64,000 bases of DNA from Sipunculus nudus (GCA_026874595.1 CM049309.1:53356079-53420078); one strand, 5' to 3'. Counted from the stretch's first letter, positions 20,120 through 32,879 are shown. The notes: generated by a model not told the origin, from the sequence alone. Made by a program: numbers and translations.

Positions 20120-22284
20120 AAGGTTAGGCATGGCGAGTAGGCTTACCCGATTGCCTACTGAGTCGGGTTGTCACGGCTAGCATGGAATGCACTCCCTTGA
20201 GCAGATACACACATACTGGTAAATAGCGATTGTCTCTGCGGAAAAAGCACTTAATATTTGTCATTAGCGCCAAAGATATTGAACTAAAAATAATGTAATA
20301 ACTACGATGATTTGCATGTTTCTCTAAATAAAACAGTCCAACCGTTCTTTATTTTTATCCATTCTTTTCAATGCGTTCCTATAGTGTCTGTGAAGAAAGT
20401 AAAATAATAACTCAGTGTTTAGGTAAAGCTGCGCAAAGCCCCCAGCAATTTAGTCTCTTGAAATTGTGCAAGAATGATTTGAATATGTTTTCTATGATTT
20501 GCTGGTTAGTTAGGGCAATCATTGGAAAAGGTCAAGACATAAAAAGGTCGGTTTCAATTTGGTGTCAATTTGGCCCCCCCCCCCCCCCCCCCCCCATCCC
20601 CGCCCCCCCCCCCCCCCCCCCCCCCCACCGTCAGGAAAAGGCCTTATATTGGCCTAGTTTGCATGATGTGGATAATTAGAGTACTACTAGCAGTAGAATT
20701 ATTGTTGTGTATGTCACAAATCTTTGATTTCCAGTAGAAATTTGCCGATTTTGAGCCCTAGCTTCTCGGACATCTCTTTCTAGAAAATAAATTTTGAACA
20801 TTTCGTTTTATGATGATGTACTTTTACCCGTTATTATCATAGTATCCCCTGATCATATGAAATTTTTATCTGAAATATATAATTTGGTAAAAATCCTCTT
20901 CCGCATTGATTAATGAAAAAAGTGCCTGAAAGTCCTTTTCGTCTAATTTTATTTTTTGTTTTTGTTTATTGACCTGCACATGTAAACAACAGATACGAGA
21001 ACACCCCCCCCCCCCCCCTTTAACCTCGATTAAGGCGTGGTTGAGAGGCGAGGCAGAACAACATTGAACCCCTCCTGAGATATGAGCCATTTATTTACTG
21101 CTGCTCCTTGTACTGGTTAGCTCTCCATCTCGCTTTACTTTAAGACTACAAACCTTTGTTTCCATAGTATTAGGCTCATATCGGCAAAAATGGGAATGGT
21201 GATTTAACGCAAGAAACTCTTAAAGGTTGTCTGAAAATTTCTAAACCTTTACCTACTTATATACCAGGTATATAAAATAAAAAAAAATGTATTATAATAA
21301 TTTCTCCTTCAGATTTTACGGATTCAGTTTTCTTCTAAAACCGGTAGCTTACTCCTGTGGGGACAAGTGGAATAATCGTGCACCTTGCGCTTTCAGTGGG
21401 ACAAAACATGAACATGGCATGCGCGCACATTTGTAGAGATGGGTTATAGCATTAATTAATAGAATCATATCTAGGCTGATGCTTAATGTATGTATGGCCT
21501 GTGTAAGAAAAAATTACATTGATTATATTTTCGTGATTCCATTTTCAACACTTGTTTAAGGTTCATACTCGTCTAAATATATAACAGCCACGTTTAAAAC
21601 AGAAACCTACAAGTACTAATCTTTTAACATTATACTGTTTAGCAAATGTCTGCATGGGGGAGGGAGCAATCATTTGTGGTTGTATGTTCTATTGAGGCAT
21701 TAGATGACAAAGTTTTGGCTGATTTTATCAGAGTTTTTTTAAGGCGCACCATGCAGACTAACAATATTCATTATAATCTATCGCAGTCCCTGCATATTCT
21801 AAGGACCTTCTAGAATCACGTATTAACACAGCCGATCAAATCCCTACAATTCCATTTGTTGCGAAACTTCAGTAGAACCACATGCCCCGTGCTTTACATA
21901 ACGATGTAAGTTATGGAACAGCAATCAAGCTGCGTGACCTTGTGTGGTATTGCTGCCAGAATAAGTGTCGCTTGAGGACTCTGTGAGTGATTATATATAG
22001 GTAATCACGACGTCACGTCAGTATGATGACCCTTACCATGTCCAGCGACTCTAGTGGTCAATATGCCAATCTTGGTGATCTGAACAAGTTTATGTACATG
22101 TTGATGTCTGGGCAACCTATCCAGTTTGTGAAAAAATAAATAAATCCTTGAATGTATTCTTGATATAAATGTATTGTGTTTGCACTTTGCTGGAGAAGGA
22201 GAGAGGAAGAGAATGAGAGAGAGCTATCAATGCAAACAGCCAACAAACAAAAGGTAAAAAAAAGTAACCTCCTTAGCGGAATAA

Positions 22285-22285
<1 letters not shown>
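20120..22285. other. Intergenic, no gene recognised
   Basis: Unique AT-rich sequence with poly-C runs at 20574-20595 and 20603-20626 (a proline-rich ORF there is an artefact of the run) and at 21003-21018. No coding exon supported. Confidence 0.5.
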
Positions 22286-22286
<1 letters not shown>

Positions 22287-22367
<81 letters not shown>

Positions 22368-22396
22368 ATATATACAGAGCGAGAGAGAGAGAGAGT
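22287..22396. repeat. (TA)n microsatellite followed by (GA)n
   Basis: Near-perfect TA repeat to about 22376, then a short GAGAGA tract. It causes several spurious Tyr-Ile ORFs. Confidence 0.95.
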
Positions 22397-22399
22397 GCA

Positions 22400-24770
22400 T
22401 GGAGCCTGTCTGAAACATCACCTGCCTATATTTAGACCCCTATTTAGTGATCCGTAGCTGACCTGTCTAAAAAGACCACCTGATAAGACCACTAATAAGA
22501 CCACCACATCATAATGTTTCATAATCCATATCTGGTTGACTTGGCGAGGAAAACTTTCTTCCCTTTTCTGGGATGATTATATGGTTTTATGTCCATCAGT
22601 CTACTTATCCCTTTTAAAATAATCACTTTCGAGAATTCCTATTTTTATTCATAGACCGAATCAAACTTCAAAGGTTAAAGATTTAATATTGCAACTCAAT
22701 ATGGCAATTTAATATGGCAATTCAATGTAATTTTCATGCTGATCATTCTTTCTACACATTATTATGAACATTATAACATTTTTATTTCAATATTATGTAT
22801 TTATGAATAAATAACACTGGTACTAGTGTGTCACAATCAGAAGCCAATTGATTGGTATAGTTATAAAAGCCTGTATATATCCAGCCACACTATACCCCAC
22901 GTCTGTGAGTAAGCAGCCTACAACCGATAATTGTCACTAATTGATTTTCCTATACAAGCTTTTTGTCTATATCATATGACATGGGAGCACCCCATGCTAA
23001 ATTACACAAAACGAGACCTGAATATGTGATATTTAGAAATTGCTCACTGCCTAATCCAACATTACAAACAACGAAAGCTATATAAATATTTATAAGCCAC
23101 CGAAAGACCATTGATGACACAGTGCAGTTTCTAATGTCCCGAGGATAAATGAGATCTAGCGTTAGCAGTAGATAATCACCCCTCTGTGGTTTATTGAGTT
23201 TCTTAGCGGGTTATACTTCGACTTACAAATACAGTTGGCCCAAGCCTTTTAATATCATATCAACAAACAAGGCCATCCCCTCGTGGGGTAAAGGCGCCGC
23301 AGTGCTCAGCGTGAAATACTCATCCGACGGCCGACTTTCAAGTGTTGCGCTAATAAGTAATGCGTCGGTCACCACAGATTTAATATCAGACGAACATAGT
23401 GTTTGGCGGGCTCGCCTCGAGTAAACAGGGCGTCCTACCAATACAATAGCCGTGGTGTACCTTTCTCTCAGTGGTGTCGTATAGAAATTGAATTTCTTCC
23501 CATATGCCCTGAACTCTCCACTTGTGGGCGACTTATAGTGACTTTTAACTATGTTTGTTGAAATAAGAATATTCATAACCGCCCAACTACTGTCAGTATT
23601 ATCCGCTAGGTGACCCATTGATTCGCTTCCCCGCGCCAGTCCATGGTGGCAATACATTAAAGACGTTCGATCGTTTCTATTTAGTTTCACAGGTCGAACA
23701 TAATGTAGGAGGACATAGCGTGTTTGTCTACGCTGATCAAGTACCACCGGTATACTGTTTAGAAGGGTAGTCTGACATTCGGAAAGCTAACATACACGAT
23801 CGAGACATTAAAAAATTAGACAGAAAAAAAAGATCCTTTTTATCTGTCTACTGGAAATATCATGTGACCAGGAGAGCTCCCTAAAATGCAAGTACTGTTA
23901 AAAACTGAATGATGGACGTTGCCATGACAATCAAGTGATCAGCTCGCAGCGTTTGTAGTGGTGCTACAAGCCGGTGTCACTCAAACCCAGCTGGAGTCTT
24001 CATCAACCGTTTGAGTCTTGTGTGATACGGGTCCGATGTATCAGTATCGACATATTTTCATCGGAGCACTGAATGACATTATATCCACCCATCGGTATGC
24101 ACAGGCCTTAAGATCTGATTACCAGGTCGAAGTGTGAAGACAGATAAACCATCATCGTTTAATCCGTCATAAGTGTCGGTATCATCACGCCTTTTTTATT
24201 AGTTATACAAGTGAACATCTATAAACAGGTGATGAACAATTCTGCCTCATGATTTGGTGATGTGGTAACCTTGTTATGTATGTTGATATAAGAAAGGCAC
24301 AGACTGACAGATACCGAGGTACCCAGGTACAGTTTACAGCCAGTATACATGAGTACTTCAGTGCGAACGTGTCCACCGGGACTGTGGAGAGCTTGATTAC
24401 GGTACAAACGTGTCCAACACCATCGTAAACTCTATAACGCTTTATGTTTAAGAGTCTTGTACTCTTTGTAACAAGGCACTTTTTCATTATAAGCTTATAT
24501 GTTAAACACTGCTCAACACACGGATTTACCCACAGATCTTTGTCTGGGCTGATATCATACTATTTCAATACCAGGAAGAACTTACATATTTATTTATTCT
24601 GATATTTAAGGTCCCCACTGGATGTGACCAGGGGATATGGAAGGGTCAGTGTTAGAGACAACCCTGCAATAGAAACAGCAAAGGTGATATACAACCAGGT
24701 GCTTGCTCAAATATCGCAAGGGCAGGATTTTGAACCATTTTCCCATGCTCCAAAGGTGATAAGTAGTTTG
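22400..24770. other. Intergenic, no supported gene
   Basis: A fragment resembling the TACAGTGGAACCTGT MITE family (GACCTGTCTAAAAAGACCAC, near 22460-22500) is present. A minus-strand open frame of 174 codons at 23223-23747 overlaps a plus-strand one and has no recognisable motif; not called. Confidence 0.4.
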
Positions 24771-24788
24771 TGAATACAAGGTACGATC

Positions 24789-25217
24789 ATGTTTGGCATG
24801 GATGAACAGACGCGGCAGGTCCGGTTTGAGGACATGCGCCTTCAAGCGCGGAACCGGAAGTTGTACCTAATGCATCGGGAACTGGATAAGCAATGTGAGA
24901 AAGAAGTGCGTCGTCATGAACACGACAGTCGCGTAGTGACAGCAGATATAAGGCGGCAGCAAAAACTGATGGAGCAGAAAAAAGTAGATCTGCAGAAACA
25001 ACAAAAACGTATTGAGGTGCAACGAAAACGCACACACACTCTATTAGCTCAAATGGACCGTTCTCACCAAACCTTTCATTTCCAGACAGAGAGAAGCCAC
25101 ACTGTGTTCAACTTCCAGAGGAACAGACCAGCGAATGATGACGTAGAACTACTCAGGGCAGTGGGTAAACTGGTTTTACCAAAAAGTATGAGAAAACGTC
25201 GAACGCAAAACAGCTAG
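24789..25217 (+). CDS. Uncharacterised 142-aa basic coiled-coil protein
   Basis: Single open frame. An in-frame TGA at 24771 and the first ATG at 24789 define the start (a second Met lies three codons on); the stop is TAG at 25215. Residues 10-95 are Arg/Lys/Glu/Gln-rich with heptad-like spacing (EKEVRRHEHDSR, IRRQQKLMEQKKVDLQKQQK), suggesting a long helix or coiled coil. Then comes SHQTFHFQTERSHTVFNFQ, and the C-terminal DDVELLRAVGKLVLPKSMRK motif. I do not recognise the family. The sequence after the stop holds decayed tandem copies of the C-terminal motif, which supports this being, or derived from, a real coding sequence. An intronless structure could mean a small single-exon gene, one exon of a larger gene, or a retrocopy. 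Confidence 0.5.
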   Translation: MFGMDEQTRQVRFEDMRLQARNRKLYLMHRELDKQCEKEVRRHEHDSRVVTADIRRQQKLMEQKKVDLQKQQKRIEVQRKRTHTLLAQMDRSHQTFHFQTERSHTVFNFQRNRPANDDVELLRAVGKLVLPKSMRKRRTQNS

Positions 25218-25251
25218 AAACGCGAAGTTCAAGTTACCAAGGATTATTTAT

Positions 25252-25665
25252 GATGATGTAGACCTGCACAGGACTGTTGGGAAACTGGTCTTACCTAAAA
25301 GAATGAGAAAACATCGAACGCAAATCGGGTGGAACGCCAAGGTAAAACTGATGAGGATTTTCATTCTGATGTAGAAGTTTTTCGGACATTTTGTAAAATG
25401 ATCTAAGCCGGACACGTGAGGAAACTTCATGCACAAAACAGAGACATTGTGTCTATATAAGTAAGGATGATTTACTACGATATAAGGAAACTTCATGCAC
25501 AAAACAGAGACATTGTGTCTATATAAGTAAGGATGATTTACTACGATATAAAACTATTCGGGGCAGTTAGTAAACTTGTTAAACCGAAAGGTATTAGAAA
25601 ACGTACCCAAAACCGCTTCATTGATAATATAGAACTGCTCAGGACAGTGGGAAGTCTGGTATGAA
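25252..25665 (+). pseudogene. Decayed tandem copies of the upstream ORF's C-terminal module
   Basis: Four degenerate copies of the module encoding DDVELLRAVGKLVLPKSMRK: DDVDLHRTVGKLVLPKRMRK from 25252, a broken copy from about 25365 (DVEVFRTF then a stop), DIKLFGAVSKLVKPKGIRK from 25545, and DNIELLRTVGSLV from 25623. The last two are in one frame, 78 bp (26 codons) apart; the earlier ones are out of frame with the intact ORF (115 and 113 bp offsets). Unit duplication followed by decay is the simplest reading. Confidence 0.6.
25421..25552. repeat. Exact 66-bp tandem duplication
   Basis: The segment beginning GAAACTTCATGCACAAAAC at 25421 recurs at 25487 with no difference seen over 66 bp. This is a very recent duplication, or a possible assembly artefact, inside the decaying module region. 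Confidence 0.9.
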
Positions 25666-25669
25666 TGTA

Positions 25670-27060
25670 TGCGTAAACTTCTTAAGCAAACAGCAAAAGA
25701 CTTTACGTTTAAGAAGTAACCTGCGTAAGTGCTGATGGTGAACTACTGAGATGAGTCGGTTAACTAAACTTCTCACACGACGGTTATACACTACAGTTGC
25801 TCCAGATCTCCTTCGTTTGAACCGTTGCTCTGTGTAGCAAGATTCTCTGGGTCTCATCACCAGGGCGCGCACAGGACAAACAGTTATAATCGACCAATGA
25901 GAGTGTGGTATCACATTAATCATGCCGCACCAAGTTTTAAACCCGCGACACCCCGCTCACGTCAAATTCTTGGCCCTTTGCCAGCCCTGGTGTTGAGACC
26001 CCGAACAACTTGCTAAACAGAGCAGCGGCGCAAACGAAGGCGATCTAGAATAACTGCAGCGTACAAAACGTGTATTGGTGAATCCCGATATGATTGTACC
26101 TAAGAGCACGTGTTTGAAAATGTGGTTCGCAGATGAGGCGGGAACAATCGGGTAACATGTTGTAAAAAGGAATTTTAATGTCAGTGATGTATGTAAATCT
26201 CCCAGAGCGCTGGGTGACCGGTCTTTCATTAAATAGGATAATACATATTTTTCTTCGAAACACTTGTGTAAGTACCTTACATAAACTACTGAAATGTTTA
26301 AAAATGATACGATAGTTCACAGAAACTTTCTTTTTGTCGGTTTTAAGTTTCAAGAGATTGAGCGGTCCTAGGTCATCATTTGACGGTTATTCTTGTTATT
26401 AAATATGATATTGCTTTTCATCTGTGAATTTTAAGAGCTATATCAATACAACTGAATATGACTAAATCTTAGCTCATATAAGAAAACTCTTCAACAAGCA
26501 ACGAACTTTGAAAAGTTCTGTTCGAGTTGAAATATAATAATCGTGTTTTGTGTAGATGTCTAAATGCGAGGGAAAAAAATTCAAAGGGTCGACCTAAATC
26601 TTCAGGTTATAAGGGAATTTCCGCAAAAGCACGCAGGAAAACTATAACTTTTGCTTTACAACCATGGTCCTCATGGGTATATAGCAAGCAGGGCATGTAA
26701 GATTTCTTTGTATAAATAAGTATCTACATAACACAAAAGGTAAACGACAACAGGGAGAGAGACAATAGGAAAGAAGCCTGTAGTATTTCAGTTCTAGTAA
26801 GTATCCGTTTTTGTGGAGATTTTGAAGATTTTTCGTCATTTGCGTATCATCTGAGAAACATTTGTACTTCAAATGCTTTATTTTTGAATATGTCATCAGT
26901 CTTATCCATGATGGACCTCAATATTAAAAATCTATAAAACCTGATGCATTTTTTTTTTCTTAATTATCCCTCAGCTCCATGTTTTTCATTGCGAGTACAC
27001 GCACCGTATCTGACAAGAATTCAATCACCATATTAATGTTCATAACATGATTTTATTAAC
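25670..27060. other. Intergenic, nothing recognised
   Basis: AT-rich unique sequence. The short open frames here lack motifs or splice context. Confidence 0.4.
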
Positions 27061-27065
27061 ATGAT

Positions 27066-27068
<3 letters not shown>

Positions 27069-27119
<51 letters not shown>
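27069..27119. repeat. (TA)n microsatellite at the 5' edge of a Penelope-like fragment
   Basis: Uninterrupted TA repeat. The retroelement coding sequence begins directly after it. Confidence 0.95.
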
Positions 27120-27124
<5 letters not shown>

Positions 27125-28113
27125 ACCATTGAAACTAACCTGACCTGCACAGATTTCTTAGACGTAACATTTGACCTCCAAAATGACATCTTCTACCCTT
27201 ACAGAAAACCGAACAATGACCCGCTATATATCCACGCACAATCCATTCACCCCCCAGCTATTATTAGGCAGATACCTATGATGATCAGCAAGCGTGTATT
27301 TGACAACTCCTGCAATGAAGAGCTATTTATGAAAGCCAAACCCATGTATGACAAAGCTTTAGCGAAAAGCGGGTTCTCAGAAAGCTTAAAATATGTTGAA
27401 CCTACAGTAATAAAACAAAAGAAACAGGAAAAGGAAAATAATATGGTTCAATCCCCCTACAGCCGTCATGTGAAAACCAACATTGGCAGACAATTCATGA
27501 AACTAGTTGACAAACACTTCCCTAAAAATCACAGGTACCACAGGTTATTCAACAGGAACAATTTGAAAATTAGCTATAGCTGTCTACCCAACATGTCTAA
27601 CCTGATCAGCAAACATAAATGAAGGTTTTAAATACTGACAATGTTGTGAATGTACCTCAAAAACAATGTAACTGCCGTAAAAAAGACGAATGTCCTATGA
27701 ATGGTCAGTGTCAGCTGAGATGCATTGTCTATAAGGCAACAGTTAGAACAGACAATGACGAGAAACACTACATAGGGTGTACTGAAGGTGATTTCAAGAC
27801 AAGATACAATAACCACAAGCAATCCTTTCGTAACAGATCCCACGCTAAAAATATTGAACTGTCTGAACACATTTGGTCACTAAAAGACAACAATATCAAT
27901 TACAATCTCTCCTGGGAAATATCTGCCAAGGCAGCACCTTACTCCTGTGGGACCAGGAAGTGTGATCTCTGCTTGTCTGAAAAGCTACTTATAGCAACGC
28001 CCCCCAGCCCCCCCCCCCCCCCCCCCCCCGGATCATTGTTGAACTCAAGAGCTGAAATTCTCTCTAAGTGCCGCCACCAAAACAAATTCACTCTGAAATG
28101 TTTTAAAATCTAG
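27120..28113 (+). mobile_element. Penelope-like retroelement, 5'-truncated (RT C-terminus plus GIY-YIG endonuclease)
   Basis: The reading enters in frame right after the TA repeat with FLDVTFDL and YPYRKPNNDPLYIHAQS, typical of the end of the Penelope-like RT domain. It continues through HPPAIIRQIPMMISKRV to a TGA at 27620. A frameshift, seen as an ATGA overlap at 27619, leads into the endonuclease half: a Cys cluster CNCRKKDECPMNGQC, then IVYKATV and HYIGCTEGDFKTRYNNHKQS (GIY-YIG with the catalytic Arg), then SEHIWSLKD and a terminal LLNSRAEILSKCRH. A poly-C tract (28008-28029) is embedded near the C terminus. Penelope-like elements encode RT and GIY-YIG in one ORF; this copy is truncated and frameshifted. 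Confidence 0.85.
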
Positions 28114-28240
28114 CATTCATACTAATTTCTACGTGCCCGCTCATCTCACCCCCCCCCCCCCCCCCCCCACCACGAGGATCCGCTGGGCAGACTCATCTGT
28201 TCAGGTGGTTGCTCTCTCACTGCTGGCTCGAAGAGTCCAT
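28114..28240 (+). other. Probable 3' UTR of the Penelope-like element with poly-C tract
   Basis: Sequence after the endonuclease stop, interrupted by a second C run (28149-28168). The boundary with host DNA is not visible. Confidence 0.4.
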
Positions 28241-28793
28241 TGGATGACAGGAAAGTTCTACTTTATCCTGGTCTAAGGGACTTTACGACCTTCAGCTGGG
28301 AGACCTGTACCACTTGGTATGAGTATAGTACATTTGCCTTTTATATTCCTTTTTATATTGTATATTTGCCTTTTGAATTGTATATTTTCATAGTATATGT
28401 GTATTGTATATTTATATCATATGTGTATACTACTGAAATGTCTCTGTACCCAGGACCCTATTAAATATCAGCTTACTTGCTAATGGGCTTCCTGGTAAAA
28501 TATCTTTGTATTAATTATAAACATTAAAACCACAATAAACCTCTGTGCCCTGTTATGTTCCAGAATCGCACGTGTACCCCGCCCAATCATATTGTGCCCC
28601 CGAGGACAATAGGATCAGTGTCAGTCATTAAATGTTCCCCCCAATACGCACAAAGCATAATCTCGTAATTTCGTACAGTCTCGGCTTTTCAAACCACGCC
28701 CCTTAGCTTCATTCTAACAACATTCACCTGATGATCGGGTCGCATCCCGTGAAACAGACTGCAGTGAATTTACAGTGTTGTTTTTCTTCAGAG

Positions 28794-28794
<1 letters not shown>

Positions 28795-28872
<78 letters not shown>
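28795..28872. repeat. (TA)n microsatellite
   Basis: About 39 TA units. Confidence 0.95.
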
Positions 28873-28873
<1 letters not shown>

Positions 28874-28879
28874 CAGTAA

Positions 28880-31735
28880 CCCGTAGCATAAACATATGCT
28901 AAACGCATGTATATAAAAAGATCGGTACACAGAGAGAAAACACTGGGAAAATACATATATGAGAGGAGTGGTGCTCTACTGTGTGCTTATTCTATATAGA
29001 TGTAAACTTGTCCTGTCCAGCATCCATTATCAAATATCCAAGGCTTTGTCACAGCTATCACCGCCAAATATTACACACACCGTGATCATATGAAATAAAT
29101 GTAACATCACTCCCTGACCCAACTGATATTTTCCACCCATTAAAAATAGTATTTTGCATAGACAGTGCAATAATCATTTTAATTTTGGAAAAGTTAAAAT
29201 GACGGTTTTGTTTGCTGAATATCATAATCCGTTAATATAAAATTGAAAATCCTTCCTTCATTGTACCTGTACATGTAAAGCCAGAGGAACAGAGCCGTTT
29301 CAAACCCATTTACACCATAAATGGTAATGTTTTGCCGGTGTGAATGCTCTATAAATGTTTAGGCCCACATCCAGAATGTGGCCAGTGACTGCTGTGCACG
29401 TGTCTGCATGTTGCTTCCTGTGTGAGATGTACATGCTCCGTGTCTTATTGCACCCAACGTGGATAAACTACCAACTAGTACCAAGCATGCAGCATTAGCA
29501 GTCTCGACAAAGTGTTCATGTGTATAAGAACAAACGAAACGTAAAGCCATACAAAAAAATATTGATCTATATATATGGATTCGCCGCTCTAATTTTTCGT
29601 GGATCAATTTTTTTTCATGCAAATGAAGACCAGGTCCTTTGTAATGCTGCTAATTTGTGTTATGGCACAAATTCCCTGGAATATATTTTAAGAAATGGAA
29701 AATGGACTAAATTTTGTATTGATCATATACACCATTTCAATCACTGGAGCAAAGTTTAGATTTTTCTCGGCAAGCTGGCAATATTCCACGCACTATGTCT
29801 CGGTCTGTAAAAAGAAAAAAAAATTCGATAGCTCTAACCATATTTTTCCAAGGAACAATAATTCTCTTTGTGTGGCCTTATATAAAAAGCGTGAGCTTAC
29901 TCGCATCGCTCAAAAAAAAAAAGTTTAGAAACCGTCTTGTGTGTTACAGTCTAAACTAATAGTCACACAACGAAGTCCTGCCTTCATTCGACTCAGTTGG
30001 GGACCTACATTCAGGAAAACAAGCCATTTTACCAGGCTCAAATAAACTAAAAAAAAACAATCACACACAATCCAGGTATATACACGAGGCAAAAGTAGCT
30101 GGTAAATTATATATTAGAATTTATTCTCATCCTGAATAAAGGAATATTTAATTAAAAATCGTTACACATAACAATATCTCATTTGGGAACCGTTTTGTTT
30201 AAATATACACATATAGCTACCGGCATTAAGAACCATATTGTGTTTTCCAAAACCTATACATCCCTACGCTTAAAATATATTCAAAAACGTGTAAATAAAT
30301 AATCAGTGAAACATGGACCGAAGTGCATATTCAAACACTAATATGAACATGAGCACAAAGAGTCTGATCAAGAGCTAACAAGGGCCCTTGGGCAATAATA
30401 CAGTACAATAATACAATAAAACAGTACCCCTTCCTCCCGGAATAATTACCACAAATTATATATGAAAGGAATCTGTCATGCATTATGCGTTTTTACCTGA
30501 CTTTGTTTTAAAAGGCACCTATCCAAATGACAGGTATGTTAAATTTATGTTTTCTCCTTCTGATATTCCAGTGTTTCGCTTCTGATATTCCAGTGTTTCG
30601 CTCTAAACTAATTTGGTTACTACTGTGCACCGGCGTAATCAGTGACGCAAAACATATCATAACGTGTATACTCCGTACAGCACAACTTTAAAAATCAAGA
30701 ATTTTCAACCGGTGTTCCCGCTGTGGTTCTTCTTTCGTGTTTCTTTTCCTTGTTTGGACGTTGTCGCGCATGCGCAAGATCGGACCTCTGGTCCCGGGTC
30801 TTTTATGAAAAATAGACATATACGTTGACTGCGTTTACTCACACAGAGAACCACAACAACGTATAAAGCTGGTGAAATGGAGATCAATGTGTTGGGAAGA
30901 TAGCTAAGAATCCTTTGTTTTCAACCACAATGAACCAATAGCGTGAGACAATACACATATTATTGCAAATGTTAATGTAGAGCTACCTTTAAGTGGCAGT
31001 GATGGGAACTTTGAAGGGTAACGTGTGCAAAACAGAAAATGGATTGTAGGTAGCGCCACCGGTCTTCTATATATACAAAACAGCTGTCCCAGAGGGCAAT
31101 CCGCAACCGACTCATGAGAATGGAGATACATGTATTAATCTTTTGAGAAAGCGCAAATAGGCCAATTCAATGTCAAGAATCACACTGGAGGTCATTATTA
31201 TAATCAAAACAGGTATCGTCTTCTGCCCCATATATGTGCACCTGCAAAATTTAACAAAATAAATAGATAAAATTCTTTTATTGCGCCCTGCAGAACTGAC
31301 TGCGGCGGTGGCGGGGCTGATGTTGGTTAACGGGTAGGCCTAATCACTGAAACCATATTAAAAAAACGACCTCCTGTTTGGGATATATAATTTTATATTA
31401 TACATATTTGCAACGTACAACCAGATACAGCCCGGTATTATATCTCTATTGAAGGCCAGATTTCTTATTAAGCTGACTCGGTGATTAACTCTGTTTTTAG
31501 AAGTGCATGGTTGCGGTGTATCCCTTTACATACGCGTGTGCGTTTGCTTTATCCCCTCGACACAACTATATGTGCTTAATTTCACACACGATATATACAT
31601 AATATTAATAAATATGCGCTCTCCAGTCAAATTAAGGTATAAAGGAAACTGATCTATCTATAAACGCACGAGTATATATAGGCTTAAAATTATTTGCTTT
31701 ATATTTCCTGGAGCAAACTTTTGAATATACCTATA
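28880..31735. other. Intergenic, no gene recognised; one NRF1-type palindrome
   Basis: Unique AT-rich sequence. A CpG-richer spot near 30700-30800 contains CGCGCATGCGCA at 30765-30776, an exact match to the NRF1 consensus, but no downstream coding exon was recognised on either strand. Confidence 0.4.
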
Positions 31736-31742
31736 GAGTGAT

Positions 31743-31875
31743 GCAGGTCTTGAGTGCAGACTTGGACTCGACTCATTTCTTTTTTTCAGGGACTCGGGCT
31801 TGAACTTGAGGGTCTTAAACTGAGAATTGTACTCAGACTCTGAGGTCAGGACTTGAGAAAGCAGGCAGTCCACCT
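31743..31875. repeat. Dispersed repeat fragment (GACTTGGACTC family)
   Basis: Shares CAGACTTGGACTCGACTC, TTTTTTCAGGGACTCGG and GTACTCAGACTC with copies at 38138-38725 and 58463-58885. A short open frame on the minus strand over it is not a gene. Confidence 0.7.
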
Positions 31876-31943
31876 CGTGAAAAAAAAGACAAACACTATA
31901 TCACGTAAGGCCTAACGTTCAGATTGTAAGATATATACTGTAA

Positions 31944-31948
<5 letters not shown>

Positions 31949-32006
<58 letters not shown>
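31949..32006. repeat. (TA)n microsatellite
   Basis: Uninterrupted TA repeat. Confidence 0.95.
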
Positions 32007-32009
<3 letters not shown>

Positions 32010-32879
32010 TATATTATACATATATATATAACTTGTGAACTGCTGGCAGAATATGATAAAAGATTTTACTGAGCGTTGTCTTTGCACAGAGAATGGAATG
32101 TAGGTCTAATTAAACATTACTTTTTTTACATTTACATAATAACTGACATGAAAAAAAAACCAAGACAAATTTAGCGTTTCTTGCTGTTATAAAATCCTCA
32201 TATATATGTCAAGGCCCAGATTGCGATCTGGACGGATCTTAGATCTGTCCAGCCCAAATTGCGATCGCAGTTCAGGCCGGCCCAAACTGCGATCGCAATC
32301 CGGGCTAGCCAGATCTTAGATCCGTCCAGCCTATATTGCAGTCGCAGTTTAGTCCGGTCCAGATTGCGATCTTGTCTTTCTTGCTTCAGGATCGCAATCT
32401 GGACTGGACAGATCTAAGATCTGTCCAGTCAAGATTGCGATCCTAAACTTGACCAGCCCATACTGCGATCCATGCGATCCAAGTGTTTCAGCTTGTTAAT
32501 TGATAGTTATTTTAAAATTAAAATAAAATTAAAGTACTGATTAAATATGTCAATATGTTTCACTAATAATATTAAGACTCGTGGCTGTATCAGCTGTCAC
32601 AAGACTATGTAAATAATCAAAATCTGTATTGCTGGTTCCTCAATTTATGTTAATAAAATTATACTTGCCCATCTCTAGTTTTCTCCTTGTATAATTTAAA
32701 AGGGTGTTCTTATGCTTGAGTTATTTTTTATTCTTATAATGGTTTCATATCTGAGATTGCTTTTAATTTTTTTTTACATTTTTTTAAATAAAAATATTTA
32801 AATATGATAAAAAATCAGATCTTAGACAAGTTCTCGTTATGATTTCTATAATGTTGATAATTGTCATAAGACTTTTGCT

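Noticed and set aside
20371..20679. Proline-rich 102-codon ORF
   Set aside because: Created by two poly-C runs; no splice sites or motifs.
22058..22457. Tyr-Ile-rich ORFs (also at 28714-28956 and 36279-36551)
   Set aside because: Translations of (TA)n microsatellites.
23223..23747. 174-codon minus-strand ORF
   Set aside because: No recognisable domain, overlaps another open frame on the opposite strand, no splice or promoter support.
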